A stretch of DNA of 64,000 bases, from positions 434,001 to 498,000 of the forward strand of contig CM049986.1 in NCBI GenBank assembly GCA_016630955.3. The letters run 5' to 3'. Shown here one piece after another: positions 50,869 through 62,215 of this stretch. The DNA is from Didymella arachidicola. Lineage: Eukaryota > Ascomycota > Dothideomycetes > Pleosporales > Didymellaceae. Position 1 is the first letter of the stretch, and every line of letters starts with the position of its first letter. The notes beneath the pieces were generated by a model. It worked only from the letters and a program-made list of their open reading frames with translations. It was not told the DNA's origin and did not search any database. Position numbers and translations under genes: made by a program.

Positions 50869-52647
50869 GTTGACGGAGAATTGAGGGTATTGAATAACAC
50901 AATGATAACTTCAGTGTCGAAAAGAGAGTGCAAAGCTGTTTGTAGAATACACAATCGCAAAGTGCAGTACGGATCGAATGAAAGATGATCCAGTACTAAT
51001 AAGGGGACAAAGATAACGAATGACTTTGTCAACCCCGGTTCGGTAAAAGAATGAAGAGTGTAGAATTAGGAAGGATGGAACTTGAGGATATGTACATCGG
51101 GCATGAAAAGGAAGATATACCTCCTTACGCTCGCAGCACTAGATTGAAACAAGAATTCGAAACATCAGAGCAGGATTGGTCAACATTCGGAAGAGAGTCA
51201 GGTACACAGCCACGAGGGGTAGACAGGGCGACCATGTTGCTTGTCGCGCACTATCCAGGCTCACATCCTCTGCGACCTTCGCCTGGCCTGCAGAGTGGTC
51301 TGGTATGAGGTTGAATTGGTGTCAGGCGGTACGGAAGCGAGGAGCGCGTTGAAACGCACTATTATGCGAGGAACGGACCAATGAGGACAATACAGTAGGG
51401 TTGATTCAGTAGCAAAGCGTCAATTAGATTGCCAATACATACTCAGTTGGATCACGTCCCTGCAAACGCAATGCTAACTTTGGACGTGACAGGCGGGCTC
51501 TTCGCAGCAGAGTGGTGTTGCTCTTGATCACGGTGCCCGAGGGTCGAAGTCAGCGTGTTACTGGTATCCGACTCCGATGCGCTGAAGGTCTCGCCCGCCC
51601 GTATTCACCTCCTGCATCCTTCGACCCACACAACCCCATATGGTAGTCCCATAGTGTAAAGATTCTCCCGTTGAGGTCATCGCCGTTCGCTTGCCGTTGC
51701 GCTGCTTCATGGGCGTTGCGCTGTCTTGCTCGGGAGTGCTCGTGTTTCACGTCAACTTTGAGTGTCACACCAGCAAAGCCTGCAAGCGAACGACAAGCGT
51801 CAGGCGACATCAGTCACCGTCTCATGTGTCCGCATATAACATTCGAAGGATGTTTGTATTGATTGTTTGCAATACAGGTGCTATTTTTATGCATGAAGCA
51901 AAGTCCAGCCTTTTACATCTACATGTCTCTGAGGTCTTTGTCTGTACACACGTTGAAAAACTTCATCACATGCGGACAGCTGTCCTGCATGAGACTTGTT
52001 CCACCAGTCACTACAGCAGCATTCATTCGCAGTGATCACATCGCGTTGTCGATTCTTCCCGCAATGAAGGGTGGTTTGAGACCACGATTGAGAGACGGAG
52101 CGGAATGCACGTTCCGGAACCAGGTACAACCTCCAGTATGTAGCGTGTGGAGCAACTGACACCGCCACCTCCGTGCGTGCCGTGAGTGTTGTCCCTTGGC
52201 TGTATTGTTCCTTACCGTACCTGCATTCGGTGCGTCGGGAACGTGTCTCTTGCAGGAGGGATGGACCGACCGTGCCAAGCTGCTATATTCAGATTCAATA
52301 TGGAACACGCTTATCGAACCCTAAGCGCAGAACATTGGTTGGGACGTTGAGCTTGAGGGTCATGGCGGAAGCTTGTTAGCACGATAAATGCTTTTGAGGG
52401 TCATAACGCCAATTATTGAGGTCTCTCATGCTTGTCCGCTGCCACCGAGGCATGTTGCTTCTGCCTTACGCGAACAACCTGATATGTAAATTTATCAACG
52501 CCATCATGAAACCTCCTATATAACGCCCGTGGCAAAAAGGACAACTCCTAATGACTCCAAAACACCGAATATGCTCCATCTAGGTATATGAGAGCTGGTG
52601 AAAATATGCGACAAGGTCTAAGCTTTCGTAGTCGTTCAACTTGTCGA
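50869..52647. other. 1.8-kb intergenic region, no gene seen
   Basis: 5' region of the CFEM protein (from 50869) and 3' flank of the MFS gene. All frames on both strands are under about 115 codons and lack domains or consistent splicing. Confidence 0.5.
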
Positions 52648-54452
52648 TCAATCTTCTACGGTGATGTGTACCGTCTCATCGTCGGGTGATCGTTCCTTTA
52701 AAGCAGTACGGATGCGAGCGTGGCAGTTATCAGCTGCGCGATTCATGAAAGGTACCTGCAGGGCACCGACCAAAGCGACCAAGGCTGATGCCCACCATGC
52801 CAGTGGTGTGAAACGAATTTCAATGGACAACCCGTACAGTAATCCTGCGATCGGGCTTGCAACACTTCGACAAGCGGCACCGGTGGACGCTGCGAGACCA
52901 TTAATCCTTCCGAGGTGGGATTTGTCAGGTGCTGCCTCTTTGATCATGATAAGAAGTAGCGGGAAAGCCAGAATGGAAGTCAAATTGCGTACGCTCAGCG
53001 CAACGAAGAGTCCGGGGTATACAAATCTCGGTGGCAGCAGTTGCAGAAATGGTACGATGATGTATGCGATTGGGTGCGCAACAGTAACCATAAGCAGGAG
53101 GCGCAAAACTCCGAGTAGGTCCGCCAGGATAGGAAACACAATAGCCTGCACGGCGAGCTGTATGACACCGTTGATTGAGAGGATAAGTCCAACCTGTTGC
53201 GTGGTGAGCCCCAGGCCACCACCCAGGGCTGTGTATGAAAGGTCCTGGGCATGAACGTCATCGGCTCGTTTGTCCTGCAGGAAGATAGGTATCAGATGAT
53301 CGTAGGTCATGCTGTGATAGGTGAAAATCGATAGAGCGACGACGAATATGATGACGGGTTTAGTGAAAACCTTGTCGCTAGACGGTTGCTCGATCCACTC
53401 GCCGTTGGAGCCAACCCGCCACAATTCGTCATGCTGCACTTCGACAGAGTTGAAGGTGCCATATGACTTGCAAGTCAGATCGGCAGGGGCATCAGTTGTG
53501 GCTCCCAAAGCCGGCAGCAGAGGTGTATGTGCTGTTGTGGCATCGACTCTGGTGAGATTGCCTGGTCGCTTCTCGGGATGTGTCTCTTCTAAGAGAAAGT
53601 ACGCCATCACCATGGACAGTGCCAGTAGGGAAGAACAGATGAGGTTGGGCAGAAGATACGGGAATTTTGCGAAGAGACCTGCCGGGTTGAACAACGAGGG
53701 GAAATTCTCGACTGGCTGCGAGAAGATTCCACCGATAGAGGCTGCATCGTCAGTATTGATAAGGAGCGGTTTGTAGGACATGGATGAGCTTACGGCCGAT
53801 AATCGTCCCAATGCTCCACACGAAGGGCATGACAGCGTAGGCTCTAACTTCATGTTCCGGATTTCTGGCCAACTCCCCGACCATGGTCTGAATGACCCCT
53901 GAAATATATCAGTCGTGGTCTACCATAGCGGGTATGAGATAGCCACTACATACCTATGTTCCCGTTAAGCGCACCGCCAACAACTCTTCCAGCGAGCGCG
54001 ATCCAGAAGTTGGATGCAAATCCCACAAGTAAAAGCGAAGTTATGGTACCTGCGAACCCGATGAATATAACCGGCTTACGACCTATTCTATCAGATAGTG
54101 CACCCCAGAACATTCCGCTACATGCTTCTGCCTGCGTCACATGTAAGAGACGTCATAATAGGGGCGAATGAAGTGTTACCAAGCTGAAGGCTGAGATGAG
54201 CAGGCCTGCAAAGAACGGCGCATTGGATGCTGAGGAGACCTCGAAATTGAGAACCAGCTTCCAAGCATATGGTAAGATGCTTGTCAAGGCGATTGGCTCT
54301 GCGACGCGCACGAGTGCTGCGATCAAGGGGTCAGTGGGTTGCTGCTTCAACATGATGTATGATTGCTTACCGAGCAAGAAGAGCTGCGCTGCGGGAAAGG
54401 CATTGTTGTCGGCATTTCGAGTGCTATTTCTTCGTTTGGTGAGAAAAGACAT
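52648..54452 (-). CDS. MFS transporter, DHA1-like (yeast YCR023C/fungal multidrug group)
   Basis: Drug:H+ antiporter-type facilitator. Five exons (54452-54371, 54316-54180, 54131-53954, 53898-53794, 53741-52648) encode 531 residues. TM1 region LALVRVAEPIALTSILPY, the DHA motif A GALSDRIGRKPVIFIGFAG, TM4 RVVGGALNGNIGV, and the motif C-like segment in TM5 IGTIIGPSIGGIFSQP are restored only when all four introns are removed (donors GTAAGC, GTAACA, GTATGT, GTAAGC). The second half has QVGLILSINGVIQLAVQ and NRAADN near the end. Start at MSFLTKRRNST is the first ATG of the frame. Substrate unknown. Confidence 0.85.
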
Positions 54453-55030
54453 ATCCTTCAACCTGAATTGATTCTTACGGCTTCGCCACCACGCAGCGTC
54501 CACAAGCTCAGAGAATTGTTCTGTGTTAGTAGAGCTTTCTTCTGCGGGGGACCCTAAACCCAGAGCGAATAGAAAGAATAGCTGAATGCAGAAGTGGTGC
54601 GGGAAAAGACGTCGTACAAAGTGAGAGTGAGGAATGCACCTTTAGGATGGGGCAAGATTTCCTTAGGCCAGCCCGCCGCTTGTGCACGAGGACCATCGGT
54701 GCGAGGACCCGATTTATCCGATTGGTGCTTGGTGCTTGGCTATCAGAGCGGTGTGGTCTGTCCGCGCCACTTCACAAACCATGAACCACTCCTTCCAACA
54801 TTCATATGTTGTCGTCCATAGGCATAAATTGCGCAAAGTCACTCCTTCACACGTCTCACCTGTGTCGGCCCCGTTACAGCAAAGTCGTGTGGGGTTGTTG
54901 GGGGATCCTGGCCTAGGTAGTCGCGATTCTGATCCCATGCGGAAAGCGCAGCCGGCACGCTAGCTTGAAATTGCATGCCCCTGCAAACGATCAAGGCTCG
55001 CCATCGACTTCACGTCTGCCCTGCCAGATA
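54453..55030. other. Promoter side of the MFS gene up to element H
   Basis: Nothing recognised beyond short frames; ends at the TA (55029-55030) flanking element H. Confidence 0.5.
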
Positions 55031-56885
55031 ACGTAGTTTACAAGCGAGCGACGCGTACAAGCGAGCGACGCACCCCACCAAACTTAAGCACCTCTGCAGA
55101 CGTGTATCTCAACAACGCAATAAAATAATAGATAGCTATTAACATAACAGATTAAGTAGTAGCTATAGGCTCTTTCTTACACGTACGTGAGTTATGACCA
55201 CGCTCTCTACACCTCTTGCAGCGCGCAAGAGACTGACGACTAACGCCTGATTGCTCTCCTCTCTGACGCTCCTCACAGGCAATCTGCTGCTTAGCCTTAC
55301 ATTGGGTGAGTATATCCTCTCCAGCTCCCTGTGTTAACACTCCTTGATGTTGTATACGCTTTTTCTTGCGTTGTTTACGCTCAGACGCTGCCTTATTAGC
55401 CTTCTTAAGGCTGGTAATCCGATCGCGCATTAGCTCAGCAGACAGCATCATCATCTCTGCCTCCTTCTTGAGCTGGTCAATTGCTTCAATAATTGAGGCT
55501 GGCGACGAGCTCTTGTGCTTGCGTACACGCTCACGTATAAGCGTTGACTGAGCTTCAAGCTCACGTATGTTGCTTGGTGTACGAGCCTCCCACAGAGTGT
55601 TGATCAGAGCTGCTGGTGGAGTCGGCGTACGAAGCTGCACGTCAAGCTTTGATAGGACTGCGTCTGGCTGGTGTGGGACAAGACCTGCTCCTTGAAAAGC
55701 TGATCGTATATTGGCTGGTGTAAACGATCGATCGTACGCTGCCTTAAGAGCTGGCAGAAACTCAAGCTTGGTGACGTGGTTGATATGGTCGCGGATCAGG
55801 CTCTCAATCTCACGGCTGTACGCGCGCTTCAATGGCGAGAAACAGCCAACGTCAAGAGGCTGGAGAAGGTGAGATGAGTGAGGCGGCATGCAGAGCGTGT
55901 AGATGTTGTTCTCCTTGCAGATCTCCTGGAACTTAAGAGAGTGGTGACTCTCATGGCCATCAAGGATGAGCAGCCGACGTGCTCCTACTGTACGAGCCTT
56001 TGTATGAGCGTTGAAGTGCTCTAGCCACTCTACTCCTAGCTCGTTGGTAGTCCAGCCGTTGTCGCTGACTGCGATCGCCCAGTCGCGTGGGATTGCTGTG
56101 TCTTCATACCAGGCAGAGAGGTGGTACTGGCCAGTTAAGATGATGAACGGTGGGATAGAACAACCAGCAGCGTTGATGCCAGCAATCAGCGTCGCCCACT
56201 CACGATTACCTGGCGGGAGAGCCTTTGGCCGGCCTCTTCTCTCTGACCCCGTCACGACAAGCTGCGTCGTAATCTTGCCCATCATGAAGCCAGCTTCGTC
56301 AAAGTTCTAGACGTCATCATCACAGATGCCGTACTTGGCTTTTGTCTGCTCTACAAGCTCAAACCAGCTCTTAATTAGGACTGGATCCTCACACAGAGCT
56401 CTCTGCCTATCGTACGCGCGATTGAAACGCGTCGTAAGAGCGTCTGTACGTTTGACAAAGTTGCGCGCCCATTGAACGCCGACCTGACCAGCCCTGTGCG
56501 CAGCCAGCAGTCTATCAGCCATATCGCGTACAGCAGCGTACGTAGGCGCAAATCCACGCACGTCAAGGTCAAGTATATAGCTGACTATCACCTCCTCTTC
56601 TCGCTCAGTCAGCTTCTTTGAGTTGGGCTGGCAATCGCGTCGGGCAGGCCGGCCAGCGCGTCGGTGGCGGAGCGTCGCTTCAGGTACGCTGTAGACAGCA
56701 GCAGCGCGTCGATTAGCTGCAAATTGACGTTTATTAATAGACAAGATAGCAAGCTGAATATCTGCTTCATTTGAATGTGTTTGCTTTACGCTACGTTGAG
56801 CCGTTGTACGTCGAGATCAAAGAGGTGCTCAAGTTTGGTGGGGTGCGTCGCTCGCTTGTACGCGTCGCTCGCTTGTAAACTACGT
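55031..56885 (-). mobile_element. pogo-like transposon H (nearly intact)
   Basis: 1855 bp with perfect inverted ends of about 55 bp starting ACGTAGTTTACAAGCGAGCG and TA duplications (55029-55030, 56886-56887). Each end has two AAGCGAGCGACGC boxes. Perfect ends imply recent movement, although the transposase has a stop. Confidence 0.93.
55152..56783 (-). pseudogene. pogo-like transposase, one nonsense codon and no clear start (element H)
   Basis: Frame readable from about QLAILSINKRQF to the C-terminal CCHC knuckle CKRCRERGHNSRTC. HTH segment RAAAVYSVPEATLRHRRAGR; catalytic motifs NFDEAGF, LLILDGHESH and LQPLDVGCF are all present. TAG at 56307-56309 replaces the residue before NFDE (Tyr in the relatives), which needs a C-to-G or similar change and is not RIP-like. 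No in-frame ATG precedes the HTH region; an ATG at the right place is in another frame, suggesting an extra indel. Confidence 0.82.
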
Positions 56886-56887
56886 TA

Positions 56888-57232
56888 ATCATTGTCGTTT
56901 GCATCTTGGGTGTGCTTCAAGCCCCGAGTATCACCTTGAATCCATTGCTTTATTTTTGCAGTGCGAAAGATTTGTTCTTGACACAATGGGTTCTCGGCAA
57001 TCCGGAGTGCTCCGACTTCGGCAATTCTCCAGCGCGAACGAATCCAGTGTTTACACACGAGGGCACTACATGCGCTGACTATTTAACCCATCTTTGTGCG
57101 CTGTAATCAAAATATATCCGATTGACATTGATGTATAGGGTCGTGCGTCGTGTTGGACCCACAGACATCTTTGGGGTGCGATCGCGTTCGCGGCTACCAA
57201 TTCAATACTTGATTGCGCGCTCAACCTCCAGC
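56888..57232. other. Spacer between element H and the ATP-grasp gene
   Basis: About 345 bases holding the promoter of the next gene; nothing else recognised. Confidence 0.5.
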
Positions 57233-58428
57233 ATGACTCAACAACGGCTTGCTGTTCTGTATCAGTCACTGGAACCGCCAGTGATCGATGGCTTAAGGAA
57301 GCCAAAAAAGCCGGGTGGTAAGTTGATCCGGGGGCTAGATCGAGTGTTCGACACATACATGCTGACTAGTACAAGGCTACCAAGATTCTGGTGCTGACAT
57401 TGCCTACGTTTTGAAGAGCAATAGTCAAATATCCGTAATCACTCCGGAAGACTCACCTGACGCCACCAAAGACGGTCACTGGTGTTTCCCGGACACCGAA
57501 GCTGGCATCCTCGAGGCAGTGTCAGTAGGTGCAACTCACCTTTGGGCAAACACGATTCTCTTCTCAACACATCCGCTTCAGACGTCAGATGTTCTTACCA
57601 AATTCGCCGAGTCTGTGTCTATTGTCGGACAGCCTCCACATTTGGTAGAGACCTACGATGACAAAGCCTTCGTGTATGAAATGATGGAGTCTGATGGCGG
57701 TTTTACAATCGCGAAGTCTGCAACGCTCATACCTTCCGACGACCTCCCCAAACTCATCAAAGAGCGATCTCTTGATTACCCAGTGGTAGCCAAGCCTGTT
57801 CGAGGCCGCGGTAGTCATGGCGTGAAGCTTTGCAAAGATGAAGAGATATTACAAGCGCACGCAAGATACCTTTTCGAGGAATCACCAAAGATCATTGTCG
57901 AGCAGTACCTCGTCGGAGAAGAAGCAACGGTAACCATCATGCCACCTTCTCAATCGCATCCGGAAGAACACTGGGCGTTGCCTATCGTTACCCGCTTTAA
58001 TCACAACGATGGAGTCGCCCCATACAATGGGACGGTTGCTGTAACCTCAAACTCCCGTGTCATCAGTGCGGAAGAGTATTGTCGGGATTCAGCATATGAA
58101 ACGGTCATTAAAGAATGTGAGAAGCTGGCCGGCTTGATGAAAGCAACTGCGCCCATTCGTATTGATGTCAGGCGCTTTCAGCACGGTTCTAAGTTTGCGC
58201 TGTTCGATATCAACATCAAACCAGTGAGTATCAAAGGTTTCTTCGAGTGTGTCCAATTACCTAAACTTGACATAGAACATGACAGGCCCCGGACGACCTG
58301 GCAGAGACGATCAAGCCAGCTTAACAGTAATGGCAGCAGAAGGTCTTGGCTGGACATACGGACGCCTGCTTACGGAGATTCTCACATCATATCGACCTCT
58401 CGCGGTCTTACGCAACACCAGGATATAG
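57233..58428 (+). CDS. ATP-grasp ligase-like protein (D-Ala-D-Ala ligase fold)
   Basis: Carboxylate-amine/thiol ligase of the ATP-grasp superfamily, forming an amide-type bond via an acyl phosphate. Exons 57233-57317, 57370-58223 and 58276-58428 give 363 residues. The N-terminal domain carries GILEAVSVGATHLWANTILF; the ATP-grasp core shows YPVVAKPVRGRGSHGVKLCK (glycine-rich loop with the ATP lysine), IIVEQYLVGEEATVTIMPP and the metal-binding end RIDVRRF...FALFDINIKPN, where the Asn after intron 2 is the Mg ligand. The last intron is set by the AG that restores INIKP-NMTGPGRPGRDDQ. Fungal members are often in peptide-like metabolite pathways; the substrate is unknown. Confidence 0.82.
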
Positions 58429-58958
58429 CATTTTAGTCCAGGCGTAATCGCTCGCCGGAATCCACAATTGCTCTTGTTTGATCCGATATATGCATAAAGC
58501 GCTATAGCCGCTGGGCTTCGTCCATCTCGATGTGCGAACAGGAAGGATACGGAGTATGCGCTCCCAGCTCATTGGTGTGAACAACTGCATTGTTTAATGT
58601 AAGAGTCTCCCCTTCTGAAGCGCACTCGTGCATTTGATTCTCGAGGCTTCTGCTGAGGCATTGGCAGCTTAGCTGCGAGAGTGCCAGGTCGGCTATTAGC
58701 CAACACAAACATGGTGTCGCACGATTTGAGAATTCAGGAATGATTGGAGATAGATCACTAGATTGTGGAACGACCTACTGACGCCCTGCTTTACTGTGGT
58801 ATATGCTCGCAGAGCTTCTGAGTTATACTCGTAGTTGCTCGGAGCTGATAAGCGTACATAGTCCAGGAATCGCGTTTCTCGGCTCTCCTTACCATTCTGG
58901 TTGATCCTCTGTGATAATAGAGCATGCCTCGTGGTGCTGCGATCACGCGATTAATGGA
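58429..58958. other. Spacer up to element J
   Basis: 530 bases without a supported gene; the last nine bases are the presumed target duplication of element J. Confidence 0.45.
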
Positions 58959-59239
58959 GGGAGTCCGTTATTTTGAAAGAGGAAAGCCGCCGCGAGGAGC
59001 CCTTAAGGGCCGAACCTTACAATTCAAGCAAAAATACAGCAAAGCAATAAGAGATCCCCTACTGCAAACTATTTCTCTATAAAGCTACCTAAGTCTAAAA
59101 TCTAAGTATAACGTACAACACGGGCGAGTGGACCACACGGGCGAGTGGACCACTTTTGCCAAGACCCCACCAAAACCACCCACGTTATGGCCCAGAACAC
59201 CACAAATTGGCCCTGCATGAGACAAAACAAGCCGTAATA

Positions 59240-60910
59240 TTACTCAGAGACCTCTTCTGCTCTATTCTTGCACGTTTGCGCGTTGTGCCCACTCTTTCTG
59301 CACTGTCCACAGCGTCGTTGAGATGGTTCACCTCTGTCACCACGCACCTGCTTCTTCTTCTTCTTCTTCTTCTTCTTCTTTCCATTACTACGCGCGCCAA
59401 ACTCTGACAGAGCAGTCTGCCGCTGGCCCTCGTCAACCGTGAGGCTTCCCTCTGTCTAGATATGCCTTCTTTTGCGCGATTTACGTTCTGTAGCAGCTGC
59501 TAGAGCTGCGTGAAGCGCAGCGTTCTCCCGTTGTGCCAAAGCCAGCTTGTGCGCAACAATTGCTGCCCCCTTTAAGACCTTCTTAAACGCTTCAACCATA
59601 GAGGTTGGTGAGCTGTCTACATGCCTCTAAATCCTCTTCTTCACAAGCGTTAATTGCGACCCAAATTCTAGGGTATTGCTTGGGGTTTGCGACTGCCAGG
59701 GCTCGTTATTTGAGGGGAGTGGTGGCGATGGAGTGCGCAGCTTCACATTCTGGGCCGATATGACGCGATCCGGGGCAAACGGAGCCAATCCAGCCCCTCG
59801 GAACCCTCCTTGAACGTTGCTAGGGGTAATAGCTTTGTTATAAGCCGCTATGAAGCATAGGAGGAACTCCTGCTTTGTGATGTGGTTAATCCGGTTGCGC
59901 ATAAGCTGATTGACCTCGTCCCCATACGCCTTCTTTAGAGGGCCAAAACAAGCCACATTAAGTGGCTGCAGGAGGTGCGATGAGTGTGGAGGCATGCATA
60001 GACCTATGATATTGTGATCCTTGCAGTATTGCTTGAATTCCTTAGAGTTGTGGCTCTCGTGGCCGTCGATAACCAGCAGTCGGTGGGTACCAACAGTACG
60101 CGTCTTTGTATGCCTGATAAAGTGCTTCAACCAGTCAAAACCAAGTTTATTGGTAGTCCAGCCGTTCTCAGAGACAGCAACAGTCCAATCCTGGGGCAGG
60201 TCATCGTCTTTGTACCAGTTAGACTGGTGGCGGCGGGCTTTGAAGATGATGTAGAGCGGAATGGCCCACCCTGTGGCATTGATGCCCTGGATGACTGTTA
60301 CCTACTCGCGATTGCCTGGCTGGACTGCCTTTGCCCGTCCACAGTTCTCTGAAGCTGTGACGACTGCTCTAGAGCTTATCTGGCCCATCATGAAGCCTAT
60401 CTTATCGAAGTTGTACGTGTCGTTGTCCTGGATGCCATACTTGGCTTTGGTATTGGCTACAAGGTCAAACCAGCCCTGTATAACCTCAGGGTCCTCACAA
60501 AGGGCTCGCTTGTAGTCGTACTTGCGATTAAACACCACTTTGAGCTCCTCCTGATGCGAAACAAACGTGCTGGCCCAGTTTGAGCCAACAGGGGCCAAAC
60601 CGCGCTCTTTCCGCAGAGAATTGGCGATATCAGTCACATCTGCAAGCCGGGGAGGCTGTCCTTGCTTAGACAGCTCAAGTATATGCGTAACAATCACCTG
60701 CTCCTTAGTATTGGTCAGATTCCGTGAGTTGGCCATAGTATCAATGCGTGAAGGTCGTCCGGCGCGTCGTCGGTGTAGTGTACTTCGAGAGACGCTGTAG
60801 ATATCTGCAGCGCGTCGCTCTGAGAGTTTCGCGTCTTGTTTAAGAGCTTGGAGCGCAAGCTGGATCTGACGCTCTTTTGACGCATTAAACTGTGCTTGTT
60901 GGAGTGGCAT
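59240..60910 (-). pseudogene. pogo-like transposase with three in-frame stops (element I)
   Basis: Frame runs from MPLQQAQFNASKERQ to the zinc knuckle CGQCRKSGHNAQTC. Stops: TAG 60302-60304 (Trp in C), TAG 59627-59629 (Gln in C), TAG near 59457 (Gln in C), all C-to-T/G-to-A. The catalytic motifs are damaged too: NFDK replaces NFDE and LQPLNVACF replaces the third aspartate with Asn. A (CTT)10 expansion inserts a run of lysines before the knuckle. Confidence 0.9.
59351..59380. repeat. (CTT)10 microsatellite
   Basis: Thirty bases of perfect CTT repeat inside element I, read as ten extra lysines in the transposase frame; absent from the related elements C, E and F at this place. Confidence 0.95.
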
Positions 60911-61410
60911 GGGTGTGAAGGGGTGGTTTTGGTGGGGTCTTGGCAAAAGTGGTCCACTCGCCCGTGTTGTACGTTATAGTCGATGTTAGCTGGGTTGCTT
61001 GGTCTTGTTACCTCCTCTTTTTAGTATGCCGTAAGGGAAAGCAAGACGCTGATTAGCAGGGCTAGCCCCTCTCTCGCATAGGGGCTTCTTAACAGAAGCT
61101 ATACAAACTTGATTATCTGCAGCTGCGTTAAAAGGGAAAAGCCTTGATAACCCAAGCATTCAAGTCTTGCCTGCATAGCCGGGCCTTACGCTTGCAAGGA
61201 GCCCCCCGCTGAAATAACGGACTCCCACTAATGGGACGGTTCTTGGGAGACTGCGGGGTAGTTCCCGATAGGAGATAGGGCTGACAGCTTTGATGTTGTC
61301 TACTGTGGTACACTATTGGTGCTAGTACGTAAACCCCGCAGGAGCTGAAGCATGTTCAGCAAGCATAACAACTCAAGATCCCCTGGCAATATCGAAAGAT
61401 CCAACTCAAG

Positions 61411-62155
61411 ATGACAATTCAAGTTTACTGTGACCCTATCACGGTCAATTCCCGTAAGGTCCTTGCTGGGTTGGAGCAAATGAAGGTGACGATCTACGTC
61501 CGATTTAGTGGCAGCGACGTCAGGTCTGACATGTTTCCAGGCGGACTACAACCAGAACTATATCAACTATTTCACAGGTCAGCACAAAAGTGCAGAGTAC
61601 AAGAAGATTAACCCACACGCCACGGTTCCGTCTGCAACAGATGGGGATCTCACGATCACGGAATCCAATGCAATCCTACAGTATGCTGCGGACGTATCAA
61701 GAGCCGAATCCATGTACCCAAAAGATCTCAAGAGGCGTGCGGTGATAAACCAGTGGCTGCTGTGGGAGGCCTGTCAATGGTTTCCTTCCTGCTACATCTA
61801 CCTGGTCGAGTATGTCGTCAAGCCCTTGTTGCAGGCTGACCCAGACCAAAATATAATTGACGGCGAGTCGGAACGATTCAATAAGCTTGCCGAAATTCTC
61901 AATGACCAGCTCAGTAAGACTAAATGGCTTACTGGAGACGACGTCACCATCGCGGATTTCGCTGTTGCGGCGCCGATGCAGCTCCACGAGGCGTCGCGCT
62001 TTCCTCTTGAGAAATACCCGCATCTCAGGCGATGGATGACAGAAGGAATGGAGCAGCTCGATAGTTGGAAGAAGACACAAGGACCTGTTGATAAAGCACT
62101 CCTGCCCAACGGCTTTCCCGAAAGGAAGGGCAACGGACAATCCAAGAGCGCATAA
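61411..62155 (+). CDS. Glutathione S-transferase-like protein
   Basis: Cytosolic GST of the theta/phi-like fungal type, conjugating glutathione to electrophiles. Exons 61411-61485 and 61541-62155 (55-nt intron, GTGACG donor, TTTCCAG acceptor) give 229 residues. The thioredoxin-like N-domain reads YCDPITVNSRKVLAGLEQMK, joined to ADYNQNYINYFTGQHKS, then the cis-proline and glutathione-gamma-Glu motif NPHATVP and TESNAILQYAAD. The helical C-domain contains LTGDDVTIADFAVAAPM, the N-capping box region of GSTs. Ser14/Asn13 near the N-terminus could be the catalytic residue. Neighbours are element I/J and a CmcJ-like pseudogene. Confidence 0.88.
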
Positions 62156-62215
62156 CCTGATGTAAGTACTACCGTCAACTACACCCAAGAATTAGATCAG
62201 CTTACAGCGCTCTAA

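Larger units (their letters stand above)
59111..60974 (-). mobile_element. Decayed pogo-like transposon I
   Basis: 1864 bp, TA duplications at 59109-59110 and 60975-60976. Left end ACGTACAACACGGGCGAGTG with two GGGCGAGTGGACCAC boxes; right end with one box only. C-family transposase with three stops inside. Confidence 0.9.
58959..61226. mobile_element. Old hAT-like non-coding element J, host of element I
   Basis: Left end GGGAGTCCGTTATTT (from 58959) is matched by an inverted end at 61212-61226. Flanks ATTAATGGA (58950-58958) and ACTAATGGG (61227-61235) form a near-perfect direct repeat with two transitions, as expected of an 8-9-bp target duplication of the hAT type. Apart from element I, the interior is non-coding, so J is probably a small MITE. 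Confidence 0.5.

Noticed and set aside
49803..50988. Antisense and alternative frames over the CFEM protein
   Set aside because: Low-complexity Leu/Ser/Pro shadows caused by the Ser/Thr/Pro-rich repeats of the real gene.
53742..53793. Start of the DHA1-type transporter at an internal frame near 53853
   Set aside because: That frame reads through an intron; the N-terminal helices and motif A lie upstream and need four introns removed.
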